A stretch of DNA of 64,000 nucleotides from Mycobacterium alsense (lineage in GTDB: Bacteria; Actinomycetota; Actinomycetes; Mycobacteriales; Mycobacteriaceae), in NCBI RefSeq assembly GCF_002086635.1, contig NZ_MVHD01000010.1, positions 59,003 to 123,002 on the forward strand. Direction: 5' to 3'. Every line of letters begins with the position of its first letter. Position 1 is the first letter of the stretch. The position numbers were made by a program, and so were the translations under genes. A model generated the notes under the pieces. It searched no databases. It had not been told where the DNA came from and worked only from the letters and a program-made list of their open reading frames with translations. Shown one piece after another: positions 47,763-59,440 of this stretch.

Positions 47763-49325
47763 GTGGGCATGGGGCCGTCTCGTCGTGAGAAGTTCGCGCG
47801 CGCGCTGCTGATCTGGACCGTGATCGCTGCCGTGGCGCTGCTGGTGGCCGGCTGCCTGCGCGTCGTCACCGGGCGGGCCGTCATGAAGGGGCCCAAGCTG
47901 GGTCAGGCGGTCGAATGGACGCCCTGCCGCTCGTCCAACCCCAAGGCCAAGATCCCCGGCGGCGCGATGTGCGCCAAGCTGGCCGTGCCCGTCGACTACG
48001 ACCATCTCGACGGCGAGGTCGCGGCCCTGGCGATGATCCGGTTTCCCGCCACGGGCGACAAAATCGGCTCGCTGGTGATCAACCCGGGCGGGCCCGGCGA
48101 GTCCGGCATCGACGCCGCGCTGAGCGTCGTGCAGAGTTTGCCCAAACGCATCCGCGACCGGTTCGACCTCGTCGGCTTCGACCCGCGCGGGGTGGGCTCG
48201 TCGCGGCCGGCCATCTGGTGCAACTCCGACGCCGACAACGACCGCCTGCGCACCGAGCCGAACGTCGACTACAGCCCAGCGGGCGTGGCCCACATGGAGG
48301 ACGAGACCAAGCAGTTCGTCGCCCGCTGTGTGGACAAGATGGGCAAGAACTTTCTGGCGAACGCGGGGACGGTCAACGTCGCGCGCGACCTCGACGCCAT
48401 CCGCGCGGCGCTGGGCGACGACAAGCTGACCTACCTCGGCTACTCGTACGGCACTCGCATCGGCGCCGCCTACGCGGAGGCCTACCCCACGAACGTGCGC
48501 GCGATGATCCTCGACGGCGCCGTCGACCCCAACGCCGACCAGGTCGAGGCGGACCTGCGGCAGGCCAAGGGATTTCAGGATGCCTTCGACCACTTCGCCG
48601 CGGACTGCGCCAAGCAGCCGACCTGCCCGCTGGGCACCGACCCGGCCAAGGCCGTCGACGTCTACCACAGCCTGGTCGACCCACTGGTCGACCCGAACAA
48701 CCCGATGGTCGGCAGGCCGGCGCCCACGAAGGACCCGCGCGGCTTGAGCTACAGCGACGCCATCGTGGGCACCATCATGGCGCTGTACTCGCCGTCGCTG
48801 TGGCACCACCTGACCGACGGCCTGTCGGAGTTGGTCGACGGCCACGGCGACACGATGCTCGCGCTGGCCGACATGTACATGCGCCGCGACCCGCACGGCC
48901 ACTACACCAACGCCACCGACGCGCGGGTGGCGATCAATTGCGTTGACCAGCCCCCGATTACGGACCGCGCCAAGGTGATCGACGAAGACCGCCGGTCGCG
49001 CGAGATCGCGCCGTTCATGAGCTACGGGCAGTTCACCGGGAACGCGCCGCTGGGCACCTGCGCCTTCTGGCCGGTGCCGCCCAGCAGCAAGCCGCACCCG
49101 ATCTCGGCGCCGGGCCTGGCCCCGACGGTGGTGGTGTCGACCACGCACGACCCGGCGACGCCGTACAAGGCCGGCGTCGATTTGGCGAACGAGCTTCGCG
49201 GTGCGCTGCTGACGTTCGACGGAACCCAGCACACGGTGGTCTTCCAGGGCGACAGCTGCATCGACGACTACGTGACCGAGTACCTGATCGGTGGCGACAC
49301 GCCGCCCAGCGGCGCCAAGTGCTAG
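47763..49325 (+). CDS. hip1: Serine hydrolase/protease Hip1 (CaeA)
   Basis: Cell-envelope serine protease/esterase of 520 aa; in M. tuberculosis it cleaves GroEL2 and modulates innate responses. The N-terminal hydrophobic segment ends in LLVAGCLR, a lipobox-like site. Catalytic residues match the tuberculosis enzyme: Ser228 in GYSYGT, Asp463 in THDPATPY, His490 in GTQHTVV. The oxyanion region NPGGPGESG and RGVGSSRP are intact. The start GTG at 47763 gives MGMGPSRRE, like the tuberculosis N-terminus. It is followed by a close paralogue in the same direction. Confidence 0.95.
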   Translation: MGMGPSRREKFARALLIWTVIAAVALLVAGCLRVVTGRAVMKGPKLGQAVEWTPCRSSNPKAKIPGGAMCAKLAVPVDYDHLDGEVAALAMIRFPATGDKIGSLVINPGGPGESGIDAALSVVQSLPKRIRDRFDLVGFDPRGVGSSRPAIWCNSDADNDRLRTEPNVDYSPAGVAHMEDETKQFVARCVDKMGKNFLANAGTVNVARDLDAIRAALGDDKLTYLGYSYGTRIGAAYAEAYPTNVRAMILDGAVDPNADQVEADLRQAKGFQDAFDHFAADCAKQPTCPLGTDPAKAVDVYHSLVDPLVDPNNPMVGRPAPTKDPRGLSYSDAIVGTIMALYSPSLWHHLTDGLSELVDGHGDTMLALADMYMRRDPHGHYTNATDARVAINCVDQPPITDRAKVIDEDRRSREIAPFMSYGQFTGNAPLGTCAFWPVPPSSKPHPISAPGLAPTVVVSTTHDPATPYKAGVDLANELRGALLTFDGTQHTVVFQGDSCIDDYVTEYLIGGDTPPSGAKC

Positions 49326-49476
49326 CGCGCGTTCGCCCCATCCCGAACGTGCACGGGTTGCGAATTTCCGGCCCGGTTTTCGCGCCGGGTGCACGCTCGG
49401 CGAAAGGTCGGGCCGAGACCAAGGCGTGACCATTTCGCGCCGTGACGGGTATGCACGCCTGCCAACATTGACAGCC

Positions 49477-51024
49477 ATGTCGCGCCTGAGACCGATGAGC
49501 TCGGCGCTGGTTTCGTTCGGGCTGCTGGTCGCGGGCCAATCGCCGGTTGCCGCCGCGACGCCGGAACCCGGTGCCGGCCAGACCCCGAGCCCGGCCCCGC
49601 CGGCCGCGGCGGCGCGGCCGCAGAACTGGGGCAGCTGCAACCAGTTGCTGACCGACACCAGCGACCTCCCCACCGCACAGTGCACCACCGTTTCCGTCCC
49701 GGTCGACTACGCCAATCCCGGTGGCGCGCAAGCCAAGCTGGCGGTCATCCGGGTGCCCGCGACCGGCCGGCGGATGGGAGCGCTGTTCATCAACCCGGGC
49801 GGTCCGGGCGCGTCGGCGGTCGACATGGTCGCCGGCATGGCGCCGGACCTGGAAGACACCGACATCGGCCGCAGCTTCGACCTCGTCGGGTTCGACCCGC
49901 GCGGCGTGGGCCACTCGACGCCGCAGGTGCGCTGCCGCACCGACGCCGAATTCGACGCCTTCCGGCGCGAGCCGATGGTCGACTACAGCCCGGCCGGCGT
50001 GGCGCACATCGAGCAGCTCTACCAGCAACTGGCCCAGGAGTGCGCGACCCGGATGGGCAGCGGGTTCTTGGCCAACGTCGGCACCGCCTCGGCCGCGCGC
50101 GACATGGACACGGTCCGCCAGGCGCTGGGCGACGACCAGATCAACTACCTCGGCTACAGCTACGGCACCGAGCTGGGCACCGCCTACCTCGAGGGGTTCG
50201 GTAGCCACGTGCGCGCGATGGTGCTCGACGGCGCCATCGACCCGACCGTGGACCCGGTCACCGAAAACATCAACCAAATGGCCGGCTTCCAAACGGCTTT
50301 CAACGACTACGCCACCGACTGCGCCCGCTCGGCCGGCTGCCCGCTGGGCACCGATCCGGCGCAGTTCGTCAACCGCTACCACGCCCTGATCGACCCGCTG
50401 GCCACCAGACCGGCCCGCACGTCGGATCCGCGCGGCCTGAGCTACGCCGACGCGACGACCGGCACCATCAACGCGCTTTACACCCCGGCGCATTGGAAGT
50501 ACCTGACCAGCGGCCTGCTCGGGCTGCAGCGCGGCACCGGCGCCGACGACCTGCTGTTGCTGGCCGACGATTACGAAGGCCGCGACAAGAACGGGCACTA
50601 CGGCAACGACCAGGACGCGTTCAACGCGGTGCGGTGCGTCGACGCGCCGACGCCGACGGATCAGGCGACGTGGGTGTCCGCGGATCAGAAGATGCGCCAG
50701 GTCGCCCCGTTCCTGAGCTACGGCCAATTCACCGGCAATGCCCCCCGCGACCTTTGCGCGCTGTGGCCGGTGCCCGCCACGTCGCGACCGCACCCCGCGC
50801 CGCCCGCCCCGCCGGGCAAGGCCGTCGTCGTCTCCACCACGCACGACCCGGCCACGCCGTACCAGGCCGGCGTCAACCTGGCCCGCCAGCTGGGCGCGCC
50901 GCTGATCACCTACGACGGCACGCAGCACACGGCGGTGTTCAACGGCGACCAGTGCGTGGACACCGCGGTGGTGCGTTACCTGGTCGCCGGGGCGTTGCCG
51001 CCGGCTCTGCGGTGCCGTTCCTAG
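49477..51024 (+). CDS. Hip1-like serine hydrolase paralogue (Rv2223c-like)
   Basis: Secreted alpha/beta hydrolase of 515 aa with a cleavable signal peptide ([20 protein letters not shown]) and a Pro/Ala-rich linker before the mature domain. It keeps [19 protein letters not shown], Ser228 in GYSYGTELG, the Asp in [10 protein letters not shown] and the His in GTQHTAVF, so it is probably an active tripeptidyl-aminopeptidase-like hydrolase. Cysteines match those of Hip1. ATG at 49477; the 151-bp gap after hip1 could hold its own promoter. Tandem duplication with hip1 is ancient since identity is moderate. Confidence 0.92.
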   Translation: MSRLRPMSSALVSFGLLVAGQSPVAAATPEPGAGQTPSPAPPAAAARPQNWGSCNQLLTDTSDLPTAQCTTVSVPVDYANPGGAQAKLAVIRVPATGRRMGALFINPGGPGASAVDMVAGMAPDLEDTDIGRSFDLVGFDPRGVGHSTPQVRCRTDAEFDAFRREPMVDYSPAGVAHIEQLYQQLAQECATRMGSGFLANVGTASAARDMDTVRQALGDDQINYLGYSYGTELGTAYLEGFGSHVRAMVLDGAIDPTVDPVTENINQMAGFQTAFNDYATDCARSAGCPLGTDPAQFVNRYHALIDPLATRPARTSDPRGLSYADATTGTINALYTPAHWKYLTSGLLGLQRGTGADDLLLLADDYEGRDKNGHYGNDQDAFNAVRCVDAPTPTDQATWVSADQKMRQVAPFLSYGQFTGNAPRDLCALWPVPATSRPHPAPPAPPGKAVVVSTTHDPATPYQAGVNLARQLGAPLITYDGTQHTAVFNGDQCVDTAVVRYLVAGALPPALRCRS

Positions 51025-51103
51025 CGGCCGGTTCGGGGGACGGCAACGGTTCTGACCGGGAGTCGGTAACACGGATTTAACAGGCGTTGCCTACTGTCGG
51101 GTC

Positions 51104-52444
51104 ATGGATCGCCAGAAGGAATTCGTCCTCCGCACCCTCGAGGAGCGGGACATCCACTTCGTTCGGCTCTGGTTCACCGATGTGCTCGGCTACCTCAAGT
51201 CGGTGGCCATCGCCCCGGCCGAACTCGAAGGCGCCTTCGAGGAGGGGATCGGCTTCGACGGATCGTCGATCGAGGGCTTCGCCCGGGTGTCGGAATCCGA
51301 CACCGTGGCCCACCCCGACCCGTCGACGTTCCAGGTGCTGCCCTGGGCCACCAGTTCGGGCCACCACCACTCCGCGCGGATGTTCTGCGACATCACCATG
51401 CCCGACGGCTCGCCGTCGTGGGCCGACCCGCGCCACGTGCTGCGCCGCCAGCTGCAAAAGGCCAACGACCTCGGCTTTTCCTGCTACGTGCATCCCGAGA
51501 TCGAGTTCTTCCTGCTCAAGCCCGGCGCCGACGACGGGTCGCCGCCGGTGCCCGTCGACAGCGCCGGCTATTTCGACCAGGCCGTGCACGACTCGGCCTC
51601 GAACTTCCGCCGCCACGCGATCGAGTCCCTGGAATCCATGGGGATCTCGGTCGAGTTCAGCCACCACGAGGGCGCGCCCGGCCAGCAGGAGATCGACCTG
51701 CGCTTCGCCGATGCGCTGTCGATGGCCGACAACGTGATGACATTCCGCTACGTCATCAAGGAGGTCGCGATCGAGAACGGCGCGCGCGCGTCGTTCATGC
51801 CCAAGCCGTTCGCCGAGCACCCCGGCTCGGCCATGCACACCCACATGAGCCTGTTCGAGGGCGACGTCAACGCCTTCCACAGCGCCGACGACCCGCTGCA
51901 GCTCTCGGATGTGGGCAAGTCGTTCATCGCCGGGATCCTCGAGCACGCCTCGGAGATCAGCGCGGTCACCAACCAATGGGTCAACTCCTACAAGCGGTTG
52001 GTGGTCGGCGGCGAGGCGCCGACGGCAGCGTCGTGGGGGGCGGCCAACCGGTCGGCCTTGGTGCGGGTGCCGATGTACACGCCGCACAAGACGTCGTCGC
52101 GGCGGATCGAGGTGCGCAGCCCCGACTCGGCGTGCAACCCGTACCTGACGTTCGCGGTGCTGCTGGCCGCCGGGCTGCGCGGCGTGGAGAAGGGCTACGT
52201 GCTGGGGCCGCAGGCCGAGGACAACGTCTGGGACCTCACGCCCGAGGAACGCCTCACGATGGGCTACCGCGAGCTGCCCACCAGCCTCGACAGCGCGCTC
52301 AAGGCGATGGAGGCCTCCGAGCTCGTCGCGGAAACGTTGGGGGAGCACGTGTTTGACTTCTTCCTGCGCAACAAGCGCGCCGAGTGGGCGAACTACCGCA
52401 GCCACGTGACCCCCTACGAGCTGAGGACCTATCTAGCGCTGTAG
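51104..52444 (+). CDS. glnA2: Glutamine synthetase GlnA2
   Basis: Type I glutamine synthetase paralogue of 446 aa. Motifs: GFDGSSIEGFARV at the ATP/latch region, EIEFFLL, SHHEGAPGQQEIDLRF, MHTHMSLF, and the C-terminal NPYLTFAVLLAAG. The adenylylation Tyr of GlnA1 is replaced: the equivalent position in NVWDLTPEE is Trp376, so GlnE cannot act there. GlnA2-type enzymes are not essential in M. tuberculosis and their physiological substrate is debated. ATG at 51104; glnE begins 40 bp downstream. Confidence 0.95.
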   Translation: MDRQKEFVLRTLEERDIHFVRLWFTDVLGYLKSVAIAPAELEGAFEEGIGFDGSSIEGFARVSESDTVAHPDPSTFQVLPWATSSGHHHSARMFCDITMPDGSPSWADPRHVLRRQLQKANDLGFSCYVHPEIEFFLLKPGADDGSPPVPVDSAGYFDQAVHDSASNFRRHAIESLESMGISVEFSHHEGAPGQQEIDLRFADALSMADNVMTFRYVIKEVAIENGARASFMPKPFAEHPGSAMHTHMSLFEGDVNAFHSADDPLQLSDVGKSFIAGILEHASEISAVTNQWVNSYKRLVVGGEAPTAASWGAANRSALVRVPMYTPHKTSSRRIEVRSPDSACNPYLTFAVLLAAGLRGVEKGYVLGPQAEDNVWDLTPEERLTMGYRELPTSLDSALKAMEASELVAETLGEHVFDFFLRNKRAEWANYRSHVTPYELRTYLAL

Positions 52445-52483
52445 CGCACTCGGTCCGGCCGGCCGGCCGGTTGCGCTACGGTC

Positions 52484-55462
52484 GTGGTCGTGACCAAACC
52501 CGTGACGGAACGCCCCAGGCTGCCCAGCGTGGGCCGGCTCGGTTTGGTCGATCCCACCGCCGGGGAGTGGCTGGCGCGGCTGGGGTGGTATGAGCGCGAC
52601 GATCCCGCCTACGTCGACCGGTTGTGGTCGTTGTCGCGCGCGCCGGACCCCGACGCCGCGCTGCGGGCCCTGGTTCGGCTGTCGGAGGGCCTCGACGCCG
52701 GGTGGGACGAGCTCAACGCCGCGCTGCTCACCGAGCGCGACCTGCGCGGGCGGCTGTTCGCCGTGCTCGGCTCGTCGCTGGCGCTGGGCGATCACCTGGC
52801 CGCCAACCCGCAGTCGTGGAAGTTGTTGCGCGGCAAGGCCCGCCTGCCGTCGCGCGATCAGCTGCTGGCGACGTTCACCCGGTGCGCCGAGGACGCCGGC
52901 GCGGGCGCGGCGGCGTCGCGGCTGCGCGCCCTGTACCGCGACCAGCTGCTGGTGCTGGCGGCGATGGACCTGGCCGCGACGGTCGAGGACGAGCCGGTGC
53001 TGCCGTTCACGGTGGTGGCCGCCCAGCTGTCGGACCTGGCGGACGCGGCGCTGGCGGCGGCCCTGAGGGTGGCCGAGATCAGCGTGTGCGGCGACAAGAC
53101 ACCGCCGCGGCTGGCGGTCATCGCGATGGGCAAATGCGGTGCGCGCGAACTGAATTACGTCAGCGACGTCGACGTCATCTTCGTCTCCGAGCGCGCCGAC
53201 GCGACGAGCGCCCGGGTGGCCGGCGAGATGATGAAGTTGGCCTCGGACGCCTTCTTTCAGGTGGACGCGGGCCTGCGGCCCGAGGGCCGCAGCGGCGAGC
53301 TGGTGCGCACCATCGAGTCGCACGTCGCCTACTACCAGCGCTGGGCCAAGACGTGGGAGTTCCAGGCGCTGCTGAAGGCCCGGGCCGCCGTCGGGGACGC
53401 CGAACTGGGCGAGCGGTACCTGGCCGGGTTGATGCCGATGGTCTGGGTCGCCTGCGAGCGCGAGGACTTCGTCGTCGAGGTGCAGGCCATGCGCCGCCGG
53501 GTCGAGCAGCTGGTGCCCGCCGACGTGCGCGGCCGGGAGATCAAACTGGGCAGCGGCGGCCTGCGCGACGTCGAATTCGCGGTGCAGCTGCTGCAGCTGG
53601 TGCACGGCCGCGGCGACGAGTCGCTGCACGTGGCGTCCACGGTGGACGCGCTGGCCGCGCTGGGCGAAGGCGGCTACATCGGGCGCGAGGACGCCGCGAA
53701 CCTCACCGCCTCCTACGAGTTCCTGCGGCTCCTCGAGCACCGGCTGCAGCTGCAGCGGCTCAAGCGCACCCACCTGCTGCCCGAGGCCGACGACGAGGAG
53801 GCGGTGCGCTGGCTGGCGCGGGCGGCCCACATCCGCCCGGACGGCCGGCACGACGCGGCCGGGGTGCTGCGCGAAGAGCTGCGGCACCAGAACCTGCGGG
53901 TGTCCCAGCTGCACGCCAAGCTCTTCTACCAGCCCCTGCTGGAATCCATCGGGCCGGCCGGCCTGGAGATCTCGCACGGCATGACGTCGGAGGCCGCCGA
54001 GCGGCAGCTGGCCGCGCTGGGCTACGAGGGACCGCAGACCGCGCTGAAGCACATGGCGGCGCTGGTCAACCAGAGCGGGCGGCGCGGGCGGGTGCAGTCG
54101 GTGCTGTTGCCGCGGCTGCTGAACTGGATGTCGTACGCGCCGGACCCCGACGGCGGGCTGCTGGCCTACCGGCGGCTGTCGGAGGCGCTGGGCGGGGAGA
54201 ACTGGTATCTGTCCACGCTGCGCGACTCGCCGGCGGTCGCCCGGCGGCTCATGCACGTGCTGGGGACCTCCACCTACGTGCCCGACCTGCTGATGCGCGC
54301 GCCCAGGGTGATCGAGGACTACAGCGACGGCCCGGCCGGCCCCAAACTGCTCGAGACCGAGCCGGCCGCGGTGGCCCGGGCGCTGGTCGCGGCGGCCGCC
54401 CGCTACCCGGACCCGGTGCGGGCGATCGCGGGCGCGCGCACGCTGCGCCGCCGCGAGCTGGCCCGCATCGGCTCGGCCGACCTGCTCGGCTTTCTCGAGG
54501 TCAGGGACGTGTGCCACGCGCTGACGTCGGTGTGGGTGGCCGTGCTGCAGGCCGCCCTGGACGCGATGGTCCGGGCCAACCTCCCCGAGAAGGGCCGGGC
54601 GCCGGCCGCGATCGCGGTCATCGGCATGGGCAGGCTGGGCGGCGCCGAGCTGGGCTACGGGTCGGACGCCGACGTGATGTTCGTCTGCGAGCCGGCCCAC
54701 GGCGTCGAGGACTCGCAGGCGGTGCGGTGGTCGACGACGGTGGCCGAACAGATCCGGACGCTGCTGGGCACCCCCAGCGTCGACCCGCCGCTGGACGTCG
54801 ATGCCAACCTGCGGCCCGAGGGCCGCAACGGGCCGCTGGTCCGCACCCTGGCGTCGTACGCCGCGTACTACGAGCAGTGGGCCCAGCCGTGGGAGGTCCA
54901 GGCCCTGCTGCGCGCGCACGCGGTCGCCGGCGATTCGGAGCTTGGCCAGCGGTTCCTGCTGATGGCCGACAAGACGCGCTATCCGCCCGACGGGATCTCC
55001 GCCGAGACCGTGCGCGAGATTCGCCGCATCAAGGCCCGCGTCCAGGCGGAGCGCCTGCCGCGGGGCGCCGACCCCAACACCCACACCAAGCTGGGCCGCG
55101 GGGGGCTGGCCGACATCGAATGGACCGTGCAGCTCATGCAGCTGCGGCACGCACACGAGGTCCCGGCGCTGCACAACACGTCGACGCTGGACTCCCTGGA
55201 CGCGATCGCCGCGGCGGGCCTGGTGGACGCCGAGGAGGTCGACCTGCTGCGGCAGGCCTGGCTGACCGCGACCCGGGCCCGCAACGCGCTGGTGCTGGTC
55301 CGCGGCAAGCCGACCGACCAGCTGCCGGGGCCCGGCCGCCAGCTCAACGCGGTCGCGGTGGCCGCGGGCTGGCCGACCGACGACGGCAGCGAGTTCCTCG
55401 ACAACTATCTTCGGGTGACGCGGCGCGCAAAGGCCGTCGTGCGGAAGGTGTTCGGGAGTTGA
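52484..55462 (+). CDS. glnE: Glutamine synthetase adenylyltransferase GlnE
   Basis: Bifunctional adenylyl-transferase/removase of 992 aa that reversibly modifies GlnA1 Tyr406 in response to nitrogen state. Two nucleotidyltransferase domains are seen: N-terminal [19 protein letters not shown] (about 215-235, de-adenylylation) and C-terminal [25 protein letters not shown] (about 710-730, adenylylation). Each is followed by an LRPEGR motif. A GTG at 52484 gives MVVTKPV as in tuberculosis GlnE; another GTG two codons later is possible. The last stop overlaps an open frame of the thioesterase gene. Confidence 0.97.
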   Translation: MVVTKPVTERPRLPSVGRLGLVDPTAGEWLARLGWYERDDPAYVDRLWSLSRAPDPDAALRALVRLSEGLDAGWDELNAALLTERDLRGRLFAVLGSSLALGDHLAANPQSWKLLRGKARLPSRDQLLATFTRCAEDAGAGAAASRLRALYRDQLLVLAAMDLAATVEDEPVLPFTVVAAQLSDLADAALAAALRVAEISVCGDKTPPRLAVIAMGKCGARELNYVSDVDVIFVSERADATSARVAGEMMKLASDAFFQVDAGLRPEGRSGELVRTIESHVAYYQRWAKTWEFQALLKARAAVGDAELGERYLAGLMPMVWVACEREDFVVEVQAMRRRVEQLVPADVRGREIKLGSGGLRDVEFAVQLLQLVHGRGDESLHVASTVDALAALGEGGYIGREDAANLTASYEFLRLLEHRLQLQRLKRTHLLPEADDEEAVRWLARAAHIRPDGRHDAAGVLREELRHQNLRVSQLHAKLFYQPLLESIGPAGLEISHGMTSEAAERQLAALGYEGPQTALKHMAALVNQSGRRGRVQSVLLPRLLNWMSYAPDPDGGLLAYRRLSEALGGENWYLSTLRDSPAVARRLMHVLGTSTYVPDLLMRAPRVIEDYSDGPAGPKLLETEPAAVARALVAAAARYPDPVRAIAGARTLRRRELARIGSADLLGFLEVRDVCHALTSVWVAVLQAALDAMVRANLPEKGRAPAAIAVIGMGRLGGAELGYGSDADVMFVCEPAHGVEDSQAVRWSTTVAEQIRTLLGTPSVDPPLDVDANLRPEGRNGPLVRTLASYAAYYEQWAQPWEVQALLRAHAVAGDSELGQRFLLMADKTRYPPDGISAETVREIRRIKARVQAERLPRGADPNTHTKLGRGGLADIEWTVQLMQLRHAHEVPALHNTSTLDSLDAIAAAGLVDAEEVDLLRQAWLTATRARNALVLVRGKPTDQLPGPGRQLNAVAVAAGWPTDDGSEFLDNYLRVTRRAKAVVRKVFGS

Positions 55463-55479
55463 GTCAGGAGGCCGGCGCG

Positions 55480-56103
55480 TTGGATGCCATTTTCGAGGTG
55501 CTCAGCGCGGCGGAGGCCGATCGCGTGACGGCGCTGTATGCGCCCCTGGCCGACGCCGTTCGTGAACTCGTCGACGCCACCATCCGCACCGAGGCCGACG
55601 ACCACGTCGTCGCCGAGGCGCGCTCCGCGATCGAGGCCGTCACCGCGAGGTTGCGGCAACGCACCCGGCCGGTCGGGGTGAGCTACCACGTCGACGGCCG
55701 CCCGCTGCCGCTGGGCAACGCGGCGATCGGGGTGTGCAACCCGATCGCGCCGCCCGTCGTCGTCCACCATGACGGCGGCGGGCGCTGCTGGAGCGAGTTC
55801 GTGCTCGGTTCGGCCTACGAGGGCCCGCCGAAGCTGGTGCACGGCGGGGTCAGCGCGCTGGTGCTCGACCACATGCTGGGCGAGGCGGCCAGCGAGGGGC
55901 TGTCCAAGCCGCGCTTTACCGGCACCATCACCGTGCGCTACCTGCGCGGCACCCCGCTGGGGCCGTTGCGCTGCGACGCGTGGGTCGACCGCAGGGAGGG
56001 CGTCAAAGTCTTTGCACGGGGGACCATTTCGGATGCCGCGGGGGTCACTGTCGAGGCCGAGGGTGTGTTCATCGAGCCGGCGTGGGCGCGGGAGGCGCAA
56101 TGA
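55480..56103 (+). CDS. PaaI-type hotdog thioesterase
   Basis: Acyl-CoA thioesterase-like protein of 207 aa with a helical N-terminal 65 residues and a hotdog domain: SYHVDGRPLPLGNAAIGVCNP, then PPKLVHGGVSALVLDHMLGEAA (HGG catalytic segment with Asp), then TGTITVRYLRGTPLG. It would hydrolyse a CoA thioester; the substrate is unknown. The start TTG at 55480 follows AGGAGG with 8-nt spacing, whereas the TTG at 55459 overlapping glnE has no such site. Stop overlaps the next ATG by 4 nt, so it forms a unit with the LLM oxidoreductase. Confidence 0.85.
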   Translation: MDAIFEVLSAAEADRVTALYAPLADAVRELVDATIRTEADDHVVAEARSAIEAVTARLRQRTRPVGVSYHVDGRPLPLGNAAIGVCNPIAPPVVVHHDGGGRCWSEFVLGSAYEGPPKLVHGGVSALVLDHMLGEAASEGLSKPRFTGTITVRYLRGTPLGPLRCDAWVDRREGVKVFARGTISDAAGVTVEAEGVFIEPAWAREAQ

Positions 56104-56960
56104 AGTTCTACGTCAGCAGCGCCTTTCTGAACACCCGGGAGATCGTCGAGATCGCCAAGGCCGCCGACGATCTCGGCTACGACGGGATGGGGATCCCCGA
56201 CCACGTCGTCAACCTCGAAACCCTGGACACGCCGTACCCCTACACCAAGGACGGCGAGCGGCGGTGGCAGCCTTTCACCGACTGGCCCGACCCGTGGGTC
56301 CTCGTCGGCGCGCTGGCGCAGATCACCACGCGGCTGCGGTTCGTCACCACCGTCTACATCCCCGCGATGCGCAACCCGTACTCGGCGGCGAAAGCCATTG
56401 GCACCGCGGCGGTTTTGGCGTCCGGCCGGGTCGAGCTCGGCATCGGCGTCGGCTGGTGCCGCGAGGAGTTCGCCTTGATGGGTGAGCGGTTCGACGCCCG
56501 CGGCAAGCGCACCGACGAGATCATCGAGTTGATGCGAGCGCTGTGGCAACCGGGGTGGACCGAATTCGAGGGTGAGTTCTATGTGGCGCCGCGGCTGGAG
56601 ATGCAGCCCACCCCGCCGCCCATCCCCGTGTACGTCGGGGGCCTCAGCGACGTCGCGCTGCGCCGCGCCGCCCGCAACGACGGCTGGATCGGCGATCTGA
56701 TCAAGACCGATCGCGCCATCGAGGCGGTGGGCCGCCTGCGCGAGCTGCGGGCCGAAAACGGTTTGTCCATGGACGACTTCACCGTACTGACGCCCCTCAC
56801 CGACGCCTTCACCACCGCCGACTACCGGCGCGCCGCCGACGCCGGCATCACCGGCATCATCACCATGCCGTGGATGTTCTACGCCGGGCCGGACGCGTCG
56901 TTGGCCGACAAGATCGACGGCATGCAGCGTTTCCGCAAGGACCTGGCGCTCGACGGTTAG
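56100..56960 (+). CDS. LLM-class F420-dependent oxidoreductase
   Basis: Luciferase-like TIM-barrel flavin/F420 enzyme of 286 aa. Features: MKFYVSSAFLNTREIVEIAK, GIPDHVVN, the ATTRLRFVTTVYIP-type strand, and GRVELGIGVGWCREEFALMG, followed by GKRTDEIIELMRALW. In mycobacteria such proteins use coenzyme F420 more often than FMN. The substrate is unknown. It is translationally coupled to the thioesterase by ATGA. A 74-aa frame follows 3 bp later. Confidence 0.9.
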   Translation: MKFYVSSAFLNTREIVEIAKAADDLGYDGMGIPDHVVNLETLDTPYPYTKDGERRWQPFTDWPDPWVLVGALAQITTRLRFVTTVYIPAMRNPYSAAKAIGTAAVLASGRVELGIGVGWCREEFALMGERFDARGKRTDEIIELMRALWQPGWTEFEGEFYVAPRLEMQPTPPPIPVYVGGLSDVALRRAARNDGWIGDLIKTDRAIEAVGRLRELRAENGLSMDDFTVLTPLTDAFTTADYRRAADAGITGIITMPWMFYAGPDASLADKIDGMQRFRKDLALDG

Positions 56961-56963
56961 ACT

Positions 56964-57188
56964 GTGCGCGTGGCGTTTACGGTGGTCTTCAGCAACGGCG
57001 AACCGCGCGACTACGGCGCCTTCGACAGCTACGAGGTCACCGACGCTGGCGTGTTGGTCATCCACATGCACCGCGAGGACGTCGAGCGCCACTTCATCGC
57101 CCCCGGGGGCTGGCTCGAGGTCGTCGAGATGGCCGAGGGCCATCCGGTCAAGATGTCACGCGGGATCCTGGGCCGCCGCCCCGGCTGA
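56964..57188 (+). CDS. Small hypothetical protein
   Basis: Frame of 74 aa, (M)RVAFTVVFSNGEPRDYGAF…, alternating beta-strand-like with VLVIHMHREDVERHFIAPGGWLEVVE. No family is recognised. It begins 3 bp after the LLM oxidoreductase stop in the same direction, so it is likely the last gene of the thioesterase/LLM unit. The GTG at 56964 or the GTG two codons later could start it. Codon use resembles the neighbours, which supports coding. Confidence 0.65.
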   Translation: MRVAFTVVFSNGEPRDYGAFDSYEVTDAGVLVIHMHREDVERHFIAPGGWLEVVEMAEGHPVKMSRGILGRRPG

Positions 57189-57281
57189 ATCAGGGCTCCC
57201 GAGGTCACGACGCATCACCGGTGGCGACGAGAACACCGGGCTGGATCCCCGTGGTCTATGTCTCGCTAAACGTTGCGTTGC

Positions 57282-57339
57282 CGAGCAGACGCAGAATCGC
57301 ACGCAAACCCTGGGTTTGGTGCGATTCGGCGTCTGCTCG
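57282..57339. terminator. Very long hairpin between small ORF and glnA1, bidirectional terminator
   Basis: Outer arms of 21 bases (57282-57302 and 57319-57339, CGAGCAGACG … CGTCTGCTCG) pair with one mismatch. The inner CAAACCC-T-GGGTTTG extends the stem to about 28 bp. It lies 8 bp beyond the glnA1 stop and after the plus-strand unit, fitting a terminator for both. The outer motif is shared with the hairpin at 43847-43903. Confidence 0.75.
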
Positions 57340-57347
57340 CGGGGCAA

Positions 57348-58784
<1,437 letters not shown>

Positions 58785-58855
58785 AGAATGCTCCTTTACT
58801 ATGTGATCCGCGGCCTGACGCTAGGGAGCAGATGTTGCCCGTCAGTCAACCCTAT

Positions 58856-58871
58856 GTTGCGCAGAGGTTAC
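58856..58871 (-). promoter_or_regulatory. GlnR-box-like site upstream of glnA1
   Basis: Read on the glnA1 strand the sequence is GTAAC-CTCTGC-GCAAC, matching the mycobacterial GlnR consensus GTnAC-n6-GnAAC at every fixed position. It is centred 79 bp upstream of the glnA1 GTG, a suitable place for activation by GlnR under nitrogen limitation. Binding is inferred. Confidence 0.6.
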
Positions 58872-58987
58872 GTGACCAGGGCTCCGCGGATCGGACCCCG
58901 GGTTGCTCGCGGGTTCTATTGTGAGGCCATGGACCGCAGAATCGTAACTGGTCCGCGGCACGGACGCACTGTTTGGGGGCGCGGCCT

Positions 58988-59419
58988 ATGACGGAGGGTT
59001 TGCCGGGTTCGCGGGCGGCCCACCCGGGGGAGGCCCTGGGCCTGCCGGCGAGCGGGCCGGGATCTCTGGCGCCGATGGGGCGGCGGCTGGCCGCCCTGAT
59101 GATCGACTGGCTGATCTCCTACGGCCTGGCGGCGCTGGCGATGGCGTTCGGCGTCTTCTCCCAACAGGCTTTGGCGACCGCGGTGCTGGTCGTCTGGTTG
59201 GTGCTCGGCGTGGTGGCGGTGCGGCTGTTCAGCTTCACCCCCGGGCAGTTGGTGCTGGGTCTGCAGGTGGCGTCGGTCGACGGCCGCGTGCCGGTCGGGC
59301 TCGGCCGGCTGGTGGTGCGCGGCCTGCTCGTCGCGGCGGTGGTTCCGGCGTTGTTCACCGACGCCGACGGCCGCGGCCTGCACGACCGGCTGAGCGCAAC
59401 GGCCGTGGTGCGGCGCTGA
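58988..59419 (+). CDS. RDD-family membrane protein
   Basis: Small integral membrane protein of 143 aa (Rv2219A-like). RDD signature: GRRLAALMIDWLISYGLAAL with the Arg and Asp of TM1, then TPGQLVLGLQVASVDG and the C-terminal DGRGLHDRLSATAVV. Three predicted helices (about 40-60, 65-85, 105-125). Function unknown; RDD proteins are possible ion or polyphosphate-related transporters. ATG at 58988. Divergent from glnA1. Confidence 0.88.
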   Translation: MTEGLPGSRAAHPGEALGLPASGPGSLAPMGRRLAALMIDWLISYGLAALAMAFGVFSQQALATAVLVVWLVLGVVAVRLFSFTPGQLVLGLQVASVDGRVPVGLGRLVVRGLLVAAVVPALFTDADGRGLHDRLSATAVVRR

Positions 59420-59440
59420 ATAAGTGGGGGCGACGCGCCG

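Noticed and set aside
52433..55174. Minus-strand open frame of over 900 codons opposite glnE
   Set aside because: It is a composition-driven shadow of glnE with low-complexity Arg/Gln/His translation. GlnE has both nucleotidyltransferase motifs.
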